DNA of 64,000 nucleotides from Tissierella pigra (GTDB lineage: Bacteria; Bacillota; Clostridia; Tissierellales; Tissierellaceae). Under the pieces are notes generated by a model. The model saw nothing but the letters and a program-made list of their open reading frames with translations, was not told where the DNA came from and made no database searches. Position numbers and translations under genes: made by a program. The stretch lies in the NCBI RefSeq assembly GCF_009695605.1, contig NZ_VUNQ01000001.1, positions 1-64,000 of the forward strand, given 5' to 3'. Positions 51,042 to 60,621 of the stretch are shown piece after piece. Numbering within the stretch: the first letter of the stretch is position 1; each line of letters starts with the position of its first letter.

Positions 51042-52742
51042 ATGTTAGTTGAATTAAGTATTAAAAATTTTGCAATTATTGAGGACTTAAAAATAAATTT
51101 TACTAAGGGTTTAAATATTATTACAGGAGAAACAGGATCGGGAAAATCAATTTTAATTGAAGCCATAGGTATAATTTTAGGTTCAAGGTCCAGTCGAGAT
51201 TTTATTCAATCTGGGAAGGAGAAAGCATTACTAGAAGGAGTATTCCATATAGAGAATCCATCTGTTATAAGACCTATATTAAACGAATACTCCATAGATA
51301 TGGATGAGGACAATATATTGATTATCTCTAAAGAAATCTATTTGAATGGACCTAGTTTATCTAGAGTAAATGGAAGAAGTATTACTTTAACTATGTTAAA
51401 AAATATAACAACAAAATTAGTAGATATTTTTGGACAACACGAACATCAATCTCTTTTAGATTCATCTAATCATCAATTATTAGTTGATTCTTTCGGGGAT
51501 AAAGAATTATTTGAATTAAAATTCCAAATTAAAAATTATTATGAAGAATGGTCAAATGAAAAAAATAAATTAAAAAATCTTTCCATAAGTGGAAGTGAAA
51601 GAGATAGAGAAATAGATATATTAAAGTTTCAAATAGAAGAAATAGTTGATATTGAATTAACTCCAGATGATGAAAGTAATATAGAAATAGAATATAAAAA
51701 ACTATCAAATATCGAAGAGATAACTAAGCTTATGGAAGAAACATTACTTTGTATAAACAATGAAAACTTTGATTCTCCCAATATATCCACTTTAATAAAT
51801 AGAAGTATTTCTGCTATGAATAGTGCAAAAAAATTAGATGAGGAAATCATAGATTTTTATAAAAGACTTGTAGATATAAATTATGAATTTCAAGATTTAT
51901 ATAGGGAAATGCAAAAATATTTTGAGAATATCTTTATAGACTCAGAAAGATTAAGTTTTTTATATGAAAGAATCAATATGGTAAATAAATTGAAAAAAAA
52001 ATATGGAAATACCCTAGATGAAATTTTAGCTTTTAAAGATAAGTCTCAAGAAAGGTTAGATGAACTTTTAAACTTTGAAAAAGAATTCGAACAAACAAAT
52101 GCTAAAATAATTGAACTGGAAAAAAAACTAAAACTTATTTCTGAAAAGTTAACTGAAAAAAGAAAAATAATATCTAGAAAATTGGAAACGGATATAAAAG
52201 ATGAATTAAGGTTTTTAGGAATGACAAAAATAGATTTTAAAGTAAATTTTGAAAAAACTTCTACATTTACTTCTGAGGGAGCAGATAAAATAGAATTTCT
52301 TATATCTACAAATTTAGGAGAAGATTTAAAACCTTTATCAAAAATTGTATCTGGTGGAGAAATGTCTAGAATAATGTTAGCTTTCAAAAGCATTTTAGCT
52401 TTTTCTGATAATATACCTACTATGATATTTGATGAAATAGATACAGGAATTTCAGGAAGAACTGCTCAAATTGTAGGAGAAAAAATTCATCAAATTTCAA
52501 ATAATCATCAAGTAATATGTATATCACATTTGCCACAAATTACTGCATTAGCAGATAGCCATTTTGTTATAAATAAAATTACTTTAGAAAACAAAACTAG
52601 AACCATAGTAAATAAACTTTCAGATGAGGATAGAGTAAAAGAAATGGCTAGATTATTAGGTGGCATTGATTTAACAGATACTACTCTTAAACATGCGTAT
52701 GAAATGATAGAAATGTCTAAAAAAATTAAAAGATCTAATTAA
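51042..52742 (+). CDS. recN: DNA repair protein RecN
   Basis: 566 aa SMC-like protein. Walker A GETGSGKSILIEAIG near residue 30, long coiled coils in the middle, ABC signature VSGGEMSRIMLA at about 440, Walker B IFDEIDTGISGRTA, and HLPQITALAD. Acts in double-strand break repair. It begins MLVELSIKNFAIIEDLKI, as usual. Ends at a terminator at 52865. Confidence 0.96.
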   Translation: MLVELSIKNFAIIEDLKINFTKGLNIITGETGSGKSILIEAIGIILGSRSSRDFIQSGKEKALLEGVFHIENPSVIRPILNEYSIDMDEDNILIISKEIYLNGPSLSRVNGRSITLTMLKNITTKLVDIFGQHEHQSLLDSSNHQLLVDSFGDKELFELKFQIKNYYEEWSNEKNKLKNLSISGSERDREIDILKFQIEEIVDIELTPDDESNIEIEYKKLSNIEEITKLMEETLLCINNENFDSPNISTLINRSISAMNSAKKLDEEIIDFYKRLVDINYEFQDLYREMQKYFENIFIDSERLSFLYERINMVNKLKKKYGNTLDEILAFKDKSQERLDELLNFEKEFEQTNAKIIELEKKLKLISEKLTEKRKIISRKLETDIKDELRFLGMTKIDFKVNFEKTSTFTSEGADKIEFLISTNLGEDLKPLSKIVSGGEMSRIMLAFKSILAFSDNIPTMIFDEIDTGISGRTAQIVGEKIHQISNNHQVICISHLPQITALADSHFVINKITLENKTRTIVNKLSDEDRVKEMARLLGGIDLTDTTLKHAYEMIEMSKKIKRSN

Positions 52743-52864
52743 TTCATTAAATTTTATAACACAAGCTTCTATATAAAATTTATTTACAGAAAGTATGTTT
52801 TTATAAAAGATAAAAGGTAGAATTTCTTATTCATTATAAAAAAATTATACAAATAAGATTCTCT

Positions 52865-52902
52865 AAAGACTTCCTTATAATATTTTCAAGGTAGTCTTTT
52901 TT
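52865..52902 (+). terminator. Intrinsic terminator after recN
   Basis: AAAGACTTCCTT, 11-base loop, AAGGTAGTCTTT then more T. One T-T mismatch in the stem. It separates recN from spoIVB. The rest of 52743-53038 is AT-rich and gene-free: there is a TTGACA at 52924-52929 without a well-placed -10, and a GGAGGTGA at 52998-53005 that no start codon follows. Confidence 0.82.
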
Positions 52903-53038
52903 ATATGGAAAAACTTAAGTTAGTTGACATTTAAAAATTTTTTATTAGAGAATAATTAGTTTGAAAAAAGGCTAAATTATATATGAATTTAAAAGTTGGA
53001 GGTGAAGACGACTAAGCAAAATAGGAGAGTGATAGTTC

Positions 53039-54319
53039 TTGGGGAGATTAAAATTTGGCCATAAAATTCTAATTTCGATTCTAATATTATTTATTCTAAG
53101 TTTAAGTGTAAAAACTAACAAAATTTTATTTTATCCTTCTAATATAAATGTGGTAAAAGGAGAAAATAAAAGCCTAGATATATCATTTCCATTTTTTTTA
53201 AGTATTAACCATGAAAAAGAAAATGTAGTAGAGGCTAGTTTAAGTGCAGCTGAAAATATTGGATTGAAAAAGTCCTATAAATTAAATGGCTTAGATTCAG
53301 GAGAAGCAGAAATTCAATTAAAACTTTTAGGTTTTATACCTATAAAAAACTATAATATAAATGTAATTAATAGGCCTCATCTAATACCTGGAGGAAATGC
53401 TATTGGTGTCAGACTAAATACAAAAGGTGTATTAGTAGTGGCTGTAACTGATGTAATTGATGTTAATGGAGAAAGAAAGAGTCCAGCTAAAGATGCAGGT
53501 TTAAAAGTAGGAGACAGTATTTTAGAGATAAATGGAACAAAAGTTACAGATGCACAGCATGTAGTTAATGTTCTAAATGATTTAAAAGATACTACAGTAG
53601 AAATACTTGTACAAAGAAATAAAGCAGAGTTTTTGACAAAATCAATACCTGTTAAAAGTATCCAAGATAATTGTTATAGATTAGGAATTTGGGTAAGAGA
53701 TAAAACTTCAGGTATAGGAACATTGACTTACTATAACAAAGAAACTAATGAATTTGGAGCATTAGGTCATGGAATTGTAGATACAGATACAGGAGGTTTG
53801 CTATCTGTAGAAAAAGGTAAAATAATGAATGCTAAAATATCGAAGATTGAACAGGGTAAAAAAGGAACTCCTGGGGAAATTAGAGGAGTATTTTATGAAA
53901 CCAAAAACCTGTTAGGAGATATATCAATAAATAGTCCTTATGGTATATATGGAACTATAAATGAAGAAAACTTAAATTTCAATCTTAGTGAACCTATACC
54001 AATTGGATTTAAAGAAGAAGTAAAAGAAGGAAAAGCATATATATTAAGTACAGTTGATGATAATAAAGTAGAAAAATTTGAAATTGAAATAACTAAAATA
54101 CAGCAGCAATCAAAAGCTGATCAAAAAAGCATGATTGTTAAGATTACTGATTCAAGACTTTTAGATAAAACTGGTGGAATAGTACAGGGAATGAGTGGAA
54201 GTCCTATAATTCAAGATGATAAACTAATTGGAGCTATTACTCATGTTTTTGTAAATGATCCCACTAAAGGTTATGGAATATATATTGAATGGATGTTAGA
54301 ACAAACAAATAAGCCTTAA
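53039..54319 (+). CDS. spoIVB: SpoIVB serine peptidase (S55 family)
   Basis: 426 aa, TTG start (a TAG lies two codons upstream in frame). Membrane segment at residues 8-25, a PDZ domain at about 120-205 (VLVVAVTDVIDV; AGLKVGDSILEINGTKV), then the S55 peptidase. Catalytic His is H244 in ALGHGIVD and Ser is S388 in GMSGSPI. It crosses the forespore membrane and triggers pro-sigma-K processing, which fits the pro-sequence on SigK here. AGGAG lies about 11 bases before the TTG. Confidence 0.94.
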   Translation: MGRLKFGHKILISILILFILSLSVKTNKILFYPSNINVVKGENKSLDISFPFFLSINHEKENVVEASLSAAENIGLKKSYKLNGLDSGEAEIQLKLLGFIPIKNYNINVINRPHLIPGGNAIGVRLNTKGVLVVAVTDVIDVNGERKSPAKDAGLKVGDSILEINGTKVTDAQHVVNVLNDLKDTTVEILVQRNKAEFLTKSIPVKSIQDNCYRLGIWVRDKTSGIGTLTYYNKETNEFGALGHGIVDTDTGGLLSVEKGKIMNAKISKIEQGKKGTPGEIRGVFYETKNLLGDISINSPYGIYGTINEENLNFNLSEPIPIGFKEEVKEGKAYILSTVDDNKVEKFEIEITKIQQQSKADQKSMIVKITDSRLLDKTGGIVQGMSGSPIIQDDKLIGAITHVFVNDPTKGYGIYIEWMLEQTNKP

Positions 54320-54336
54320 AGGCTTATTTGTTTAAA
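54303..54336 (+). terminator. Terminator at the end of spoIVB
   Basis: AAACAAATAAGCC-TTAAA-GGCTTATTTGTTT, a 13-bp stem whose left arm lies in the last spoIVB codons. It isolates spo0A from upstream transcription. Confidence 0.83.
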
Positions 54337-54351
54337 TTTTTTTGAAAAAAA

Positions 54352-54378
54352 GAAGGAGTTTTTGTAAATTTGTCGAAT
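54352..54378 (+). promoter_or_regulatory. Sigma-H-type promoter of spo0A overlapping a 0A box
   Basis: GAAGGAGTT at 54352-54360 fits the sigma-H -35 (RnAGGAwWW, one mismatch), 11 bases, then GTCGAAT at 54372-54378, a perfect RnnGAAT -10. TTTGTCGAA at 54369-54377 is a consensus 0A box (TGTCGAA core) overlapping the -10. This matches the sporulation promoter of Bacillus spo0A and suggests Spo0A feedback on its own gene. Confidence 0.75.
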
Positions 54379-54424
54379 TAGTATATTATGTTGCTATAAA
54401 TTTCACGAAACAGGGGGATAAAAT

Positions 54425-55264
54425 ATGAGCAAAATAAAAGTTGTAATAGCAGATGATAATAGGGAGTTTAGTGACATTTTAACTCGCTTTATATCATCCT
54501 ATGATGATTTTCAAGTAGTGGGTACGGCAAAGGATGGAATAGAAGCTTTAGAGGTTATAGAGAGAGAAGAACCAGAGGTATTAATATTAGATATAATTAT
54601 GCCTCATTTAGATGGGTTAGAGGTATTAGAGAGATTAAGAGAGTCCAGTTCATTTAATTCCAATAGGCAACCAAAGGTAATCGTATTATCAGCAGTAGGA
54701 CAAGATAAAATAACTCAAAGGGCTATAGAATTAGGGGCACACTATTATGTAGTAAAGCCTTTTGATTTTCAGGTATTTATAAAGAGATTAAAACAAGTTG
54801 TAGGAATTGACAATACTATTATATATTCTAAAGAAACACCTGAATCCTATATGAGTAATGTACCCAATATACCTAGTAAAATTAATATTGCTGGTGAAAA
54901 AAACTTAGAAGCAAAAATAACTAAAATAATACATGAAATAGGAATTCCTGCACATATAAAGGGATATTTATATTTGAGAGAGGCTATCTTTATGGTAATT
55001 GAGGATATGGACTTTTTAGGTGCTATAACCAAGGAATTGTATCCTAACATTGCAATTAAATTTAATACAACTCCTTCTAGGGTAGAAAGGGCAATTAGAC
55101 ACGCTATTGAAGTAGCTTGGACTAGAGGGAAAATAGATACTATAAATAGGCTATTTGGTTATACTGTAAGCAATAACAAAGGGAAACCAACAAATAGTGA
55201 GTTTATAGCACTCATCGCCGATAAGTTAAGATTAGAACAAGAAGGATTATCCTCAAGCTTTTAA
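54425..55264 (+). CDS. spo0A: Sporulation master regulator Spo0A
   Basis: 279 aa. Receiver domain with [14 protein letters not shown], phospho-acceptor D56 in [22 protein letters not shown] (Thr/Ser switch) and VVKPFDF. A linker, then the DNA-binding effector domain with the signature [21 protein letters not shown] at about 214. Controls entry into sporulation. AGGGGGAT ribosome site. Monocistronic, bounded by terminators on both sides. Confidence 0.98.
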   Translation: MSKIKVVIADDNREFSDILTRFISSYDDFQVVGTAKDGIEALEVIEREEPEVLILDIIMPHLDGLEVLERLRESSSFNSNRQPKVIVLSAVGQDKITQRAIELGAHYYVVKPFDFQVFIKRLKQVVGIDNTIIYSKETPESYMSNVPNIPSKINIAGEKNLEAKITKIIHEIGIPAHIKGYLYLREAIFMVIEDMDFLGAITKELYPNIAIKFNTTPSRVERAIRHAIEVAWTRGKIDTINRLFGYTVSNNKGKPTNSEFIALIADKLRLEQEGLSSSF

Positions 55265-55266
55265 TT

Positions 55267-55304
55267 AAAGACACTCTTCAAATTTTCTTTAGAAGAGTGT
55301 CTTT
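55267..55304 (+). terminator. Intrinsic terminator of spo0A
   Basis: AAAGACACTCTTC, 12-base loop, GAAGAGTGTCTTT; a perfect 13-bp stem ending in TTT. Confidence 0.88.
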
Positions 55305-55389
55305 AAAATTAATTATAATTAAGCTAATAATATGATATAATATATTGTATTTTGTCAATAATAGTATATACATTGTTCGGAGGTAGTTT

Positions 55390-56511
55390 ATGTATATAAA
55401 AGGAATTATAAAAAAAGATAAGAAAACGAAAAATCTAGTAAATAGATTAGAAAGTAAAGACATTGCAGTTATATCTCATAAAGATTTAGACGAAATAGCC
55501 GCTTTATCTTTAGTAGATAAGAAAGTTTCCTGTATAATTAATACAGAGAAAACCATAAGTGGAAAATATCCAAATAGGGGACCAGCAATTTTAATGGAAA
55601 AAGAAATACCAATATTTGAAGTTGAAAATGAATATATATTTGAAAAAGTTAAAGAAGGAGATTTTATTGAAATCATTGATGAATCCATAATTTTTATGGG
55701 AAAAGAAATAGGAAAGTGCACATATATTAGTCCTAGTATGATTGAAGAATTAACAAAATTAGGTTATGATAATATAGAAAGAGAATTAGATGCTTTTATT
55801 GAAAATACATTAGAATATGCAAAAAAGGAGAAAAGCTTAGTTACTGGTAATATTAAAATCCCTGAAGTTAATACTGATATAAATGAAAGACATGCATTAG
55901 TTGTAGTAAGAGGCAAGGATTATAAGGTAGATCTAATTACGATAAAATCTTATATAGAGGATGTAAAACCAGTTTTAATTGGTGTAGATGGTGGAGGAGA
56001 TGCTTTACTTGAATTTGGATTTACTCCAGACATTATAATTGGTGATATGGATAGTGTATCAGATAAAGCCTTATTGATGGCCAAAGATGTAGTAGTACAT
56101 GCCTATGCCAATGGAAAAGCTCCAGGTTTAGATAGAGTAAGGTCCATAGGCATAGAACCTAAAATCTTTACATTACCAGGAACCAGTGAGGATATAGCTT
56201 TGCTTTTAGCATATGAAAAAGGTGCTGATTTAATTGTAGCAGTAGGAACTCATACAAATATGATTGATTTTTTAGAAAAAGGAAGAAAAGGTATGTCTAG
56301 TACGTTTTTAGTAAGGCTTAAAGTTGGTGGAAAGTTGGTAGACGCTAGAGGTGTAAATAAACTTTATACTTCTACATTTAAACCTAAGTATCTCTGGTTC
56401 ATTGTAGTGGCAGCTCTCATTCCTATATCTATCTTAATTCTTATAAATCCTATTACTAGAAGCTTTTTAACATTACTGAAAATTAAACTAAGACTATTTT
56501 TAGGTCACTAA
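55390..56511 (+). CDS. steA: SteA-like protein (thiamine-pyrophosphokinase-like fold)
   Basis: 373 aa. Central domain resembles the thiamine pyrophosphokinase catalytic fold: PVLIGVDGGGDALLEFGF and PDIIIGDMDSVSD. It is fused to an N-terminal domain with PNRGPAILMEKEIPIFEV and to a C-terminal membrane segment (YLWFIVVAALIPISILILI). The family matches corynebacterial SteA, which with SteB recruits RipA for septal wall hydrolysis. CGGAGGTAG ribosome site. Not a thiamine enzyme by context. Confidence 0.82.
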   Translation: MYIKGIIKKDKKTKNLVNRLESKDIAVISHKDLDEIAALSLVDKKVSCIINTEKTISGKYPNRGPAILMEKEIPIFEVENEYIFEKVKEGDFIEIIDESIIFMGKEIGKCTYISPSMIEELTKLGYDNIERELDAFIENTLEYAKKEKSLVTGNIKIPEVNTDINERHALVVVRGKDYKVDLITIKSYIEDVKPVLIGVDGGGDALLEFGFTPDIIIGDMDSVSDKALLMAKDVVVHAYANGKAPGLDRVRSIGIEPKIFTLPGTSEDIALLLAYEKGADLIVAVGTHTNMIDFLEKGRKGMSSTFLVRLKVGGKLVDARGVNKLYTSTFKPKYLWFIVVAALIPISILILINPITRSFLTLLKIKLRLFLGH

Positions 56512-56522
56512 GGAGGTAAGAT

Positions 56523-57401
56523 ATGTTACCTAGTATGCGATTTTATATAATCTCTATTGTTTCTATTTTTATAGCACTGGGTATAGGAATATTTATTGGA
56601 TTTACCATTGATACTCAAGATTTTATAACTGAGCAAAAGGATATAATAGGAGAAATAGTAGAATCACAATTTGAAACTTTAATTATAGAAAACAAAGAAC
56701 TTAAATTAAATGAAGAACAATTAGAATTAGAAATTGGATATAAAGATGAATATATTGATTCTAGTTATGGATATTTAATAAAAGATAAATTAAAAGGATT
56801 AAATATAGGAATCATAGGAACCAATGAAGATTACGTTACGTCTGGAATAGGTAGGGATTTGGAATTAGCAGGTGCTAAAGTAATAAATGTTACTACATTA
56901 AATAATATTATGACCAATAAAGAGGATTTAAATGATTTATATAAGAGTTTAGAACTAAATATATCTAAGAATCCAGTAGAATCTACAGCAACTATAATAG
57001 CAGAATCCATAATAACAGGAAAAACAAATCATATATTTGATGACTTGGAGAGATGGGGGTTCATAGAAACTATTGGTAATTATGAAGAAAGTGTAGATTA
57101 TATTATTATATGTGGAGGAAGTTTAATTGAATCCCCTAAGAGGATAAATCAGCTAGACAGATATATTGTTGAAACAGCTAAAAAATACAATATACCAATA
57201 TTAGGTGTAGAAAAATCTAATGTTAATTATTCCTATATGCCTGGATACAAAGACTTGGGAATTTCTACAGTAGATAATGTAGATATGACCATAGGCAAAG
57301 TAGCAATGATATTTGCCATAGATGGAATGGGCGGACATTATGGAATTAAAAACATTTCAGAAAGTATAATTCCTCATTTTCGTGATGCAGTTGAAGAATG
57401 A
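56523..57401 (+). CDS. SteB/MctB-like membrane protein (copper transporter family, DUF3186-type)
   Basis: 292 aa. N-terminal membrane segment (FYIISIVSIFIALGIGIFIGF), a coiled coil (ESQFETLIIENKELKLNEEQLELE), and an alpha/beta domain. The family is named from mycobacterial MctB, but the SteA neighbour points to SteB, the membrane partner in septum cleavage. AAGGAGG ribosome site. The copper role is doubtful; no Cys/His/Met metal cluster is seen. Confidence 0.77.
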   Translation: MLPSMRFYIISIVSIFIALGIGIFIGFTIDTQDFITEQKDIIGEIVESQFETLIIENKELKLNEEQLELEIGYKDEYIDSSYGYLIKDKLKGLNIGIIGTNEDYVTSGIGRDLELAGAKVINVTTLNNIMTNKEDLNDLYKSLELNISKNPVESTATIIAESIITGKTNHIFDDLERWGFIETIGNYEESVDYIIICGGSLIESPKRINQLDRYIVETAKKYNIPILGVEKSNVNYSYMPGYKDLGISTVDNVDMTIGKVAMIFAIDGMGGHYGIKNISESIIPHFRDAVEE

Positions 57402-57415
57402 ATAGGAGAGATAAT

Positions 57416-58108
57416 ATGGAGGAAAAAGGTAGACTCGTATGTGTAGTTCCTGTTTATAATGAGTCAGATTTAATTGTAAATACAATAGAAAGCTTAAAGA
57501 AAATAGACTTAATTGATGAAATTGTTGTGGTAAATGATGGTTCACAAGACAATACATTAGAAGTCATCAATTCTCTTGATGTATCTGTAATTAACTTAGA
57601 AAAAAATTGTGGCAAAGGCTATGCAATGAGAAAAGCAATAGAGACTTTAAAATATGATTATATTGCATTTATTGATGGAGATTTAGGGGAATCTAGTATT
57701 CAAACAGAAAAATTAATTTTACCCGTAATAAATGGGGAGGTGGATGTATCTATAGCTAAATTTTCAGATAGAAGTACAATGACTAATACTAAAGGTGGAT
57801 TTGGTATAGTAAAGAGATTTGCAAAAAGTGGAATTTATTTTTTTACTAAAAAAGAAATAGATACATCTTTATCTGGACAAAGAGTATATAAAAAGCAAGT
57901 TATAGAGAAAATGAACTATATACCAGATAGATATGGTATAGAAGTGGCAATGACTATTCAAACTATAAATAACGGTTTTTCAATAATGGAAGTACCAGTA
58001 ACTATGAATCATAGGTATAGTCAAAGAAATTTACAGGGCTTTATTCATAGGGGAAAACAATTTATAGATATATTAAAGACATTTATAGTAATGTATTTTA
58101 GAGGGTGA
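57416..58108 (+). CDS. Family 2 glycosyltransferase
   Basis: 230 aa from the ATG at 57416, behind AGGAGAG; the ATG at 57398 overlaps the previous gene and precedes that site. GT-A fold: VVPVYNESDLIVNTIES, VVNDGSQDNTLE, NCGKGYAMRKAIE and the DxD-like FIDGDLGES. Polyprenol-phosphate or dolichol-phosphate-type sugar transferase by similarity (MNHRYSQRNLQGFIHRG region). The next gene encodes a MraY-like enzyme, so both may build a lipid-linked glycan. Confidence 0.88.
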   Translation: MEEKGRLVCVVPVYNESDLIVNTIESLKKIDLIDEIVVVNDGSQDNTLEVINSLDVSVINLEKNCGKGYAMRKAIETLKYDYIAFIDGDLGESSIQTEKLILPVINGEVDVSIAKFSDRSTMTNTKGGFGIVKRFAKSGIYFFTKKEIDTSLSGQRVYKKQVIEKMNYIPDRYGIEVAMTIQTINNGFSIMEVPVTMNHRYSQRNLQGFIHRGKQFIDILKTFIVMYFRG

Positions 58109-58112
58109 TAAT

Positions 58113-58919
58113 ATGATGATAATTAGTTTTGCTATATCTATTATTTTATCTTGTATTGGACTGCCAATGATTAAGGATTTGCTATTGAATGCAAATGTGG
58201 TTTGTGAAAACTATGAATCAAAAACTATACCAATATCCATGGGTCTTTTATTTATATTTGTTCAAGTAGCCACATTGGGAACTATGGAAATATTATTTGA
58301 TTTTAATAGTAATTTTAATTTAGTGTATCTTTTAGGAATAAGCTTTATTGGATTAATAGGATTATTAGACGATTTAATAGGAGAAAAAAAAATAAAGGGA
58401 TTAAAAGGACATATAAAATCTTTTTTTAAAGGAGTTCTTACAACAGGGGCAATTAAAGCTTTTTTAGGATTTTTTATTGCCTTGGTAGTCAGTTCTTCTA
58501 TTTCTCATACATTAGTTGACTTTATTATTAATTCATTATTAATTGGTTTATTTACTAATTTTATTAATTTATTTGATTTACGTCCTGGCAGGGCAACTAA
58601 GGTTTTTTTAATTATTTCCATATTATTATTTTTAACTAGCTTTAAAAATGAGAATACATATATTTTATTTTCATTTTGGGGCATACTTATACCTTATATA
58701 GGATTAGATTTAAAAGCTAAGGCAATGATGGGCGATGTAGGTTCTAATGCTTTAGGATTTACATTAGGTATATATACTGCATCATATTTCAATACTATGA
58801 CTAGAGGAATAATTTTATTGATACTGATTATTTTTCATATTATGGCTGAAAAGGTATCTTTCTCTAAAGTTATTGACAGCAATAGATTTCTGAAGTTTTT
58901 AGACAATATAGGAAGGTAG
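58113..58919 (+). CDS. MraY/WecA-like glycosyl-1-phosphate transferase
   Basis: 268 aa, about nine membrane segments. Family motifs: FIGLIGLLDDLIGEKK (Asp pair), NFINLFDLRPGRATK (catalytic NxxNxxD-type loop) and MGDVGSNALGFTLG. It lacks the C-terminal HHH motif of true MraY and is shorter. It transfers a sugar phosphate to a polyprenyl carrier by family. Substrate unknown. Confidence 0.83.
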   Translation: MMIISFAISIILSCIGLPMIKDLLLNANVVCENYESKTIPISMGLLFIFVQVATLGTMEILFDFNSNFNLVYLLGISFIGLIGLLDDLIGEKKIKGLKGHIKSFFKGVLTTGAIKAFLGFFIALVVSSSISHTLVDFIINSLLIGLFTNFINLFDLRPGRATKVFLIISILLFLTSFKNENTYILFSFWGILIPYIGLDLKAKAMMGDVGSNALGFTLGIYTASYFNTMTRGIILLILIIFHIMAEKVSFSKVIDSNRFLKFLDNIGR

Positions 58920-58928
58920 TGAAATAGT

Positions 58929-59999
58929 TTGATTAATTATAGAAGTGGAATTGTAAAATCCATAATTAATGATGAAAAAGATATAACCATAGTTAATGTT
59001 AATGTTGAGGGTAAAGTATGTAAAGCTGTAAATTACAAGGCTTTTACAGGTGAAGTTAATGTAGAAGATGAAGTTGTATTAAATACTACAGCAGTCGATC
59101 TATGTCTAGGTACAGGGGGGTGCCACTTTATTATATATAATCATAGAAATAAAGTAATGGAATCTAAAGGGCCAGGACATATAATGAAATTAAGATATAC
59201 TCCTTATCAAATGAGTTGTTTAGTAACAGAGGAGGAAGATAGTCCCTATCATAATATATTTAATGACTTTAAATCGTTAGATAATCATGTATTTGTTGTA
59301 TCCACTCTACATAGCATGGTTGCACCTATTGCTGCTATGATTAAATATATAAATAAAGATTTGAATATTAACTACATTATGACAGATGGTGGAGCATTAC
59401 CAATAGCATTTAGCAACACTGTCCGTGATTTAAAGCATAAGGAAATACTGAATAAGACAATAACTGTAGGACACGCATTTGGTGGAGATTTAGAGACTAT
59501 AAATATATATACAGGTTTAATAGCTGCTAAGGAAATACTAAAAGGAGATATAACAATAATATCTATGGGTCCTGGAATTGTAGGAAGTGGTACGAAATAT
59601 GGATTTACAGGTATGGAGCAAGGTTATATAGTTGATGCTATAAATAATCTAGGAGGATTAGCGGTTGCTGTACCTAGAATAAGCTTTAAAGATTTAAGAG
59701 AAAGACATAAAGGTATTAGTCATCATACTATTACAGTTTTGTCTCAGATTACTAATACTAGAGCAAATATAGTTTTACCTTATTTAGAAAAAGAAAAAGA
59801 AGATTATATTATAAATCAAATAAGCAAAGCAAAAATTCAGGAAAAACATAATATCATATTCCAAAATGGGGAAAAGATTCAGAAAGCAATGGATAAGTTT
59901 AATTTAAAAACAAGTTCTATGGGAAGAACAATAGAAGATGATAAAGATTATTTTATTAGTTTAGGTTCTGTAGGACAATATGTAACAAGTCTATTTTAA
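58929..59999 (+). CDS. DUF3866 family protein
   Basis: 356 aa, TTG start behind GGAAGGTAGTGA. Matches the DUF3866 family: MINYRSGIVKSIINDEKDIT at the start, then VVLNTTAVDLCLGTGGCHFI, KGPGHIMKLRYTPYQMSCL and VSTLHSMVAPIAAMIKY. No membrane segment. Function unknown. Stable neighbour of the glycosyltransferases and the Nudix gene in Clostridia. Confidence 0.85.
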   Translation: MINYRSGIVKSIINDEKDITIVNVNVEGKVCKAVNYKAFTGEVNVEDEVVLNTTAVDLCLGTGGCHFIIYNHRNKVMESKGPGHIMKLRYTPYQMSCLVTEEEDSPYHNIFNDFKSLDNHVFVVSTLHSMVAPIAAMIKYINKDLNINYIMTDGGALPIAFSNTVRDLKHKEILNKTITVGHAFGGDLETINIYTGLIAAKEILKGDITIISMGPGIVGSGTKYGFTGMEQGYIVDAINNLGGLAVAVPRISFKDLRERHKGISHHTITVLSQITNTRANIVLPYLEKEKEDYIINQISKAKIQEKHNIIFQNGEKIQKAMDKFNLKTSSMGRTIEDDKDYFISLGSVGQYVTSLF

Positions 60000-60014
60000 T
60001 AGAGGAGGATATTT

Positions 60015-60557
60015 ATGATATTTGAAGAAAAAACTATGAAATCAGACAAATTATATGAGGGGAAAATACTTAATTTAAGAGTAGATACCGTAGAAATACC
60101 AGATAAAAAATATTCTAAAAGAGAGATTATTGAGCATCCAGGGGGAGTAGCAATAGTAACTTTAACTGATGATAACTCTATTATTCTTGTAAAACAATAT
60201 AGAAAAGCAGTTGAGAAATTTTTGCTTGAAATTCCTGCTGGTAAATTAGAAGTAAATGAAGAACCAAGGGAAACAGCCGTAAGAGAACTAAAAGAAGAAA
60301 CAGGATTAGAGGCTCAAAAAATAGAATATATAACAGAATTCTATACATCTCCTGGTTTTTGTAATGAAAAAATATATTTATTTTTAGCTACAGATTTAAT
60401 GGAAGGAGAACCTAATCCAGATACTGGTGAATTTATTGAAATTGTAAAGTATAGTATGGATGAAGTTGTTAAGATGGTTGATAGAGGTGAAATAATAGAT
60501 AGTAAAACCATAATAGGTATTAACTTTGCAAAAAAATATTTAGACAAAAAACAATAA
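60015..60557 (+). CDS. ADP-ribose pyrophosphatase (Nudix)
   Basis: 180 aa. Nudix box spans residues 77-99: G-K-L-E, then REL-KEE-TGLE with the REUxEExGU core (RELKEETGLE). Upstream SIILVKQYRKAVEKFLLEIPAGK and downstream FYTSPGFCNEKIYLFLA are typical of the NudF/YqkG type that splits ADP-ribose. AGAGGAGG ribosome site. Confidence 0.92.
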   Translation: MIFEEKTMKSDKLYEGKILNLRVDTVEIPDKKYSKREIIEHPGGVAIVTLTDDNSIILVKQYRKAVEKFLLEIPAGKLEVNEEPRETAVRELKEETGLEAQKIEYITEFYTSPGFCNEKIYLFLATDLMEGEPNPDTGEFIEIVKYSMDEVVKMVDRGEIIDSKTIIGINFAKKYLDKKQ

Positions 60558-60558
60558 G

Positions 60559-60588
60559 TGATATTATTCTCCCTTTTAGCATAATAAT
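60559..60588 (+). promoter_or_regulatory. Weak candidate sigma-E promoter of spoIIM
   Basis: TGATATT at 60559-60565, 14 bases, CATAATAAT at 60580-60588. The match to the sigma-E consensus is partial (CATA core only in the -10). spoIIM is a sigma-E gene in Bacillus. No separate terminator ends the Nudix gene. Confidence 0.35.
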
Positions 60589-60621
60589 GTATAAGGCTTG
60601 TATACAAAGGGGGAAAATAAA

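Noticed and set aside
56523-57401. Copper transporter call for the MctB-like protein
   Set aside because: Single membrane segment plus coiled coil, no metal motif; the SteA neighbour makes a SteB-like role more likely.
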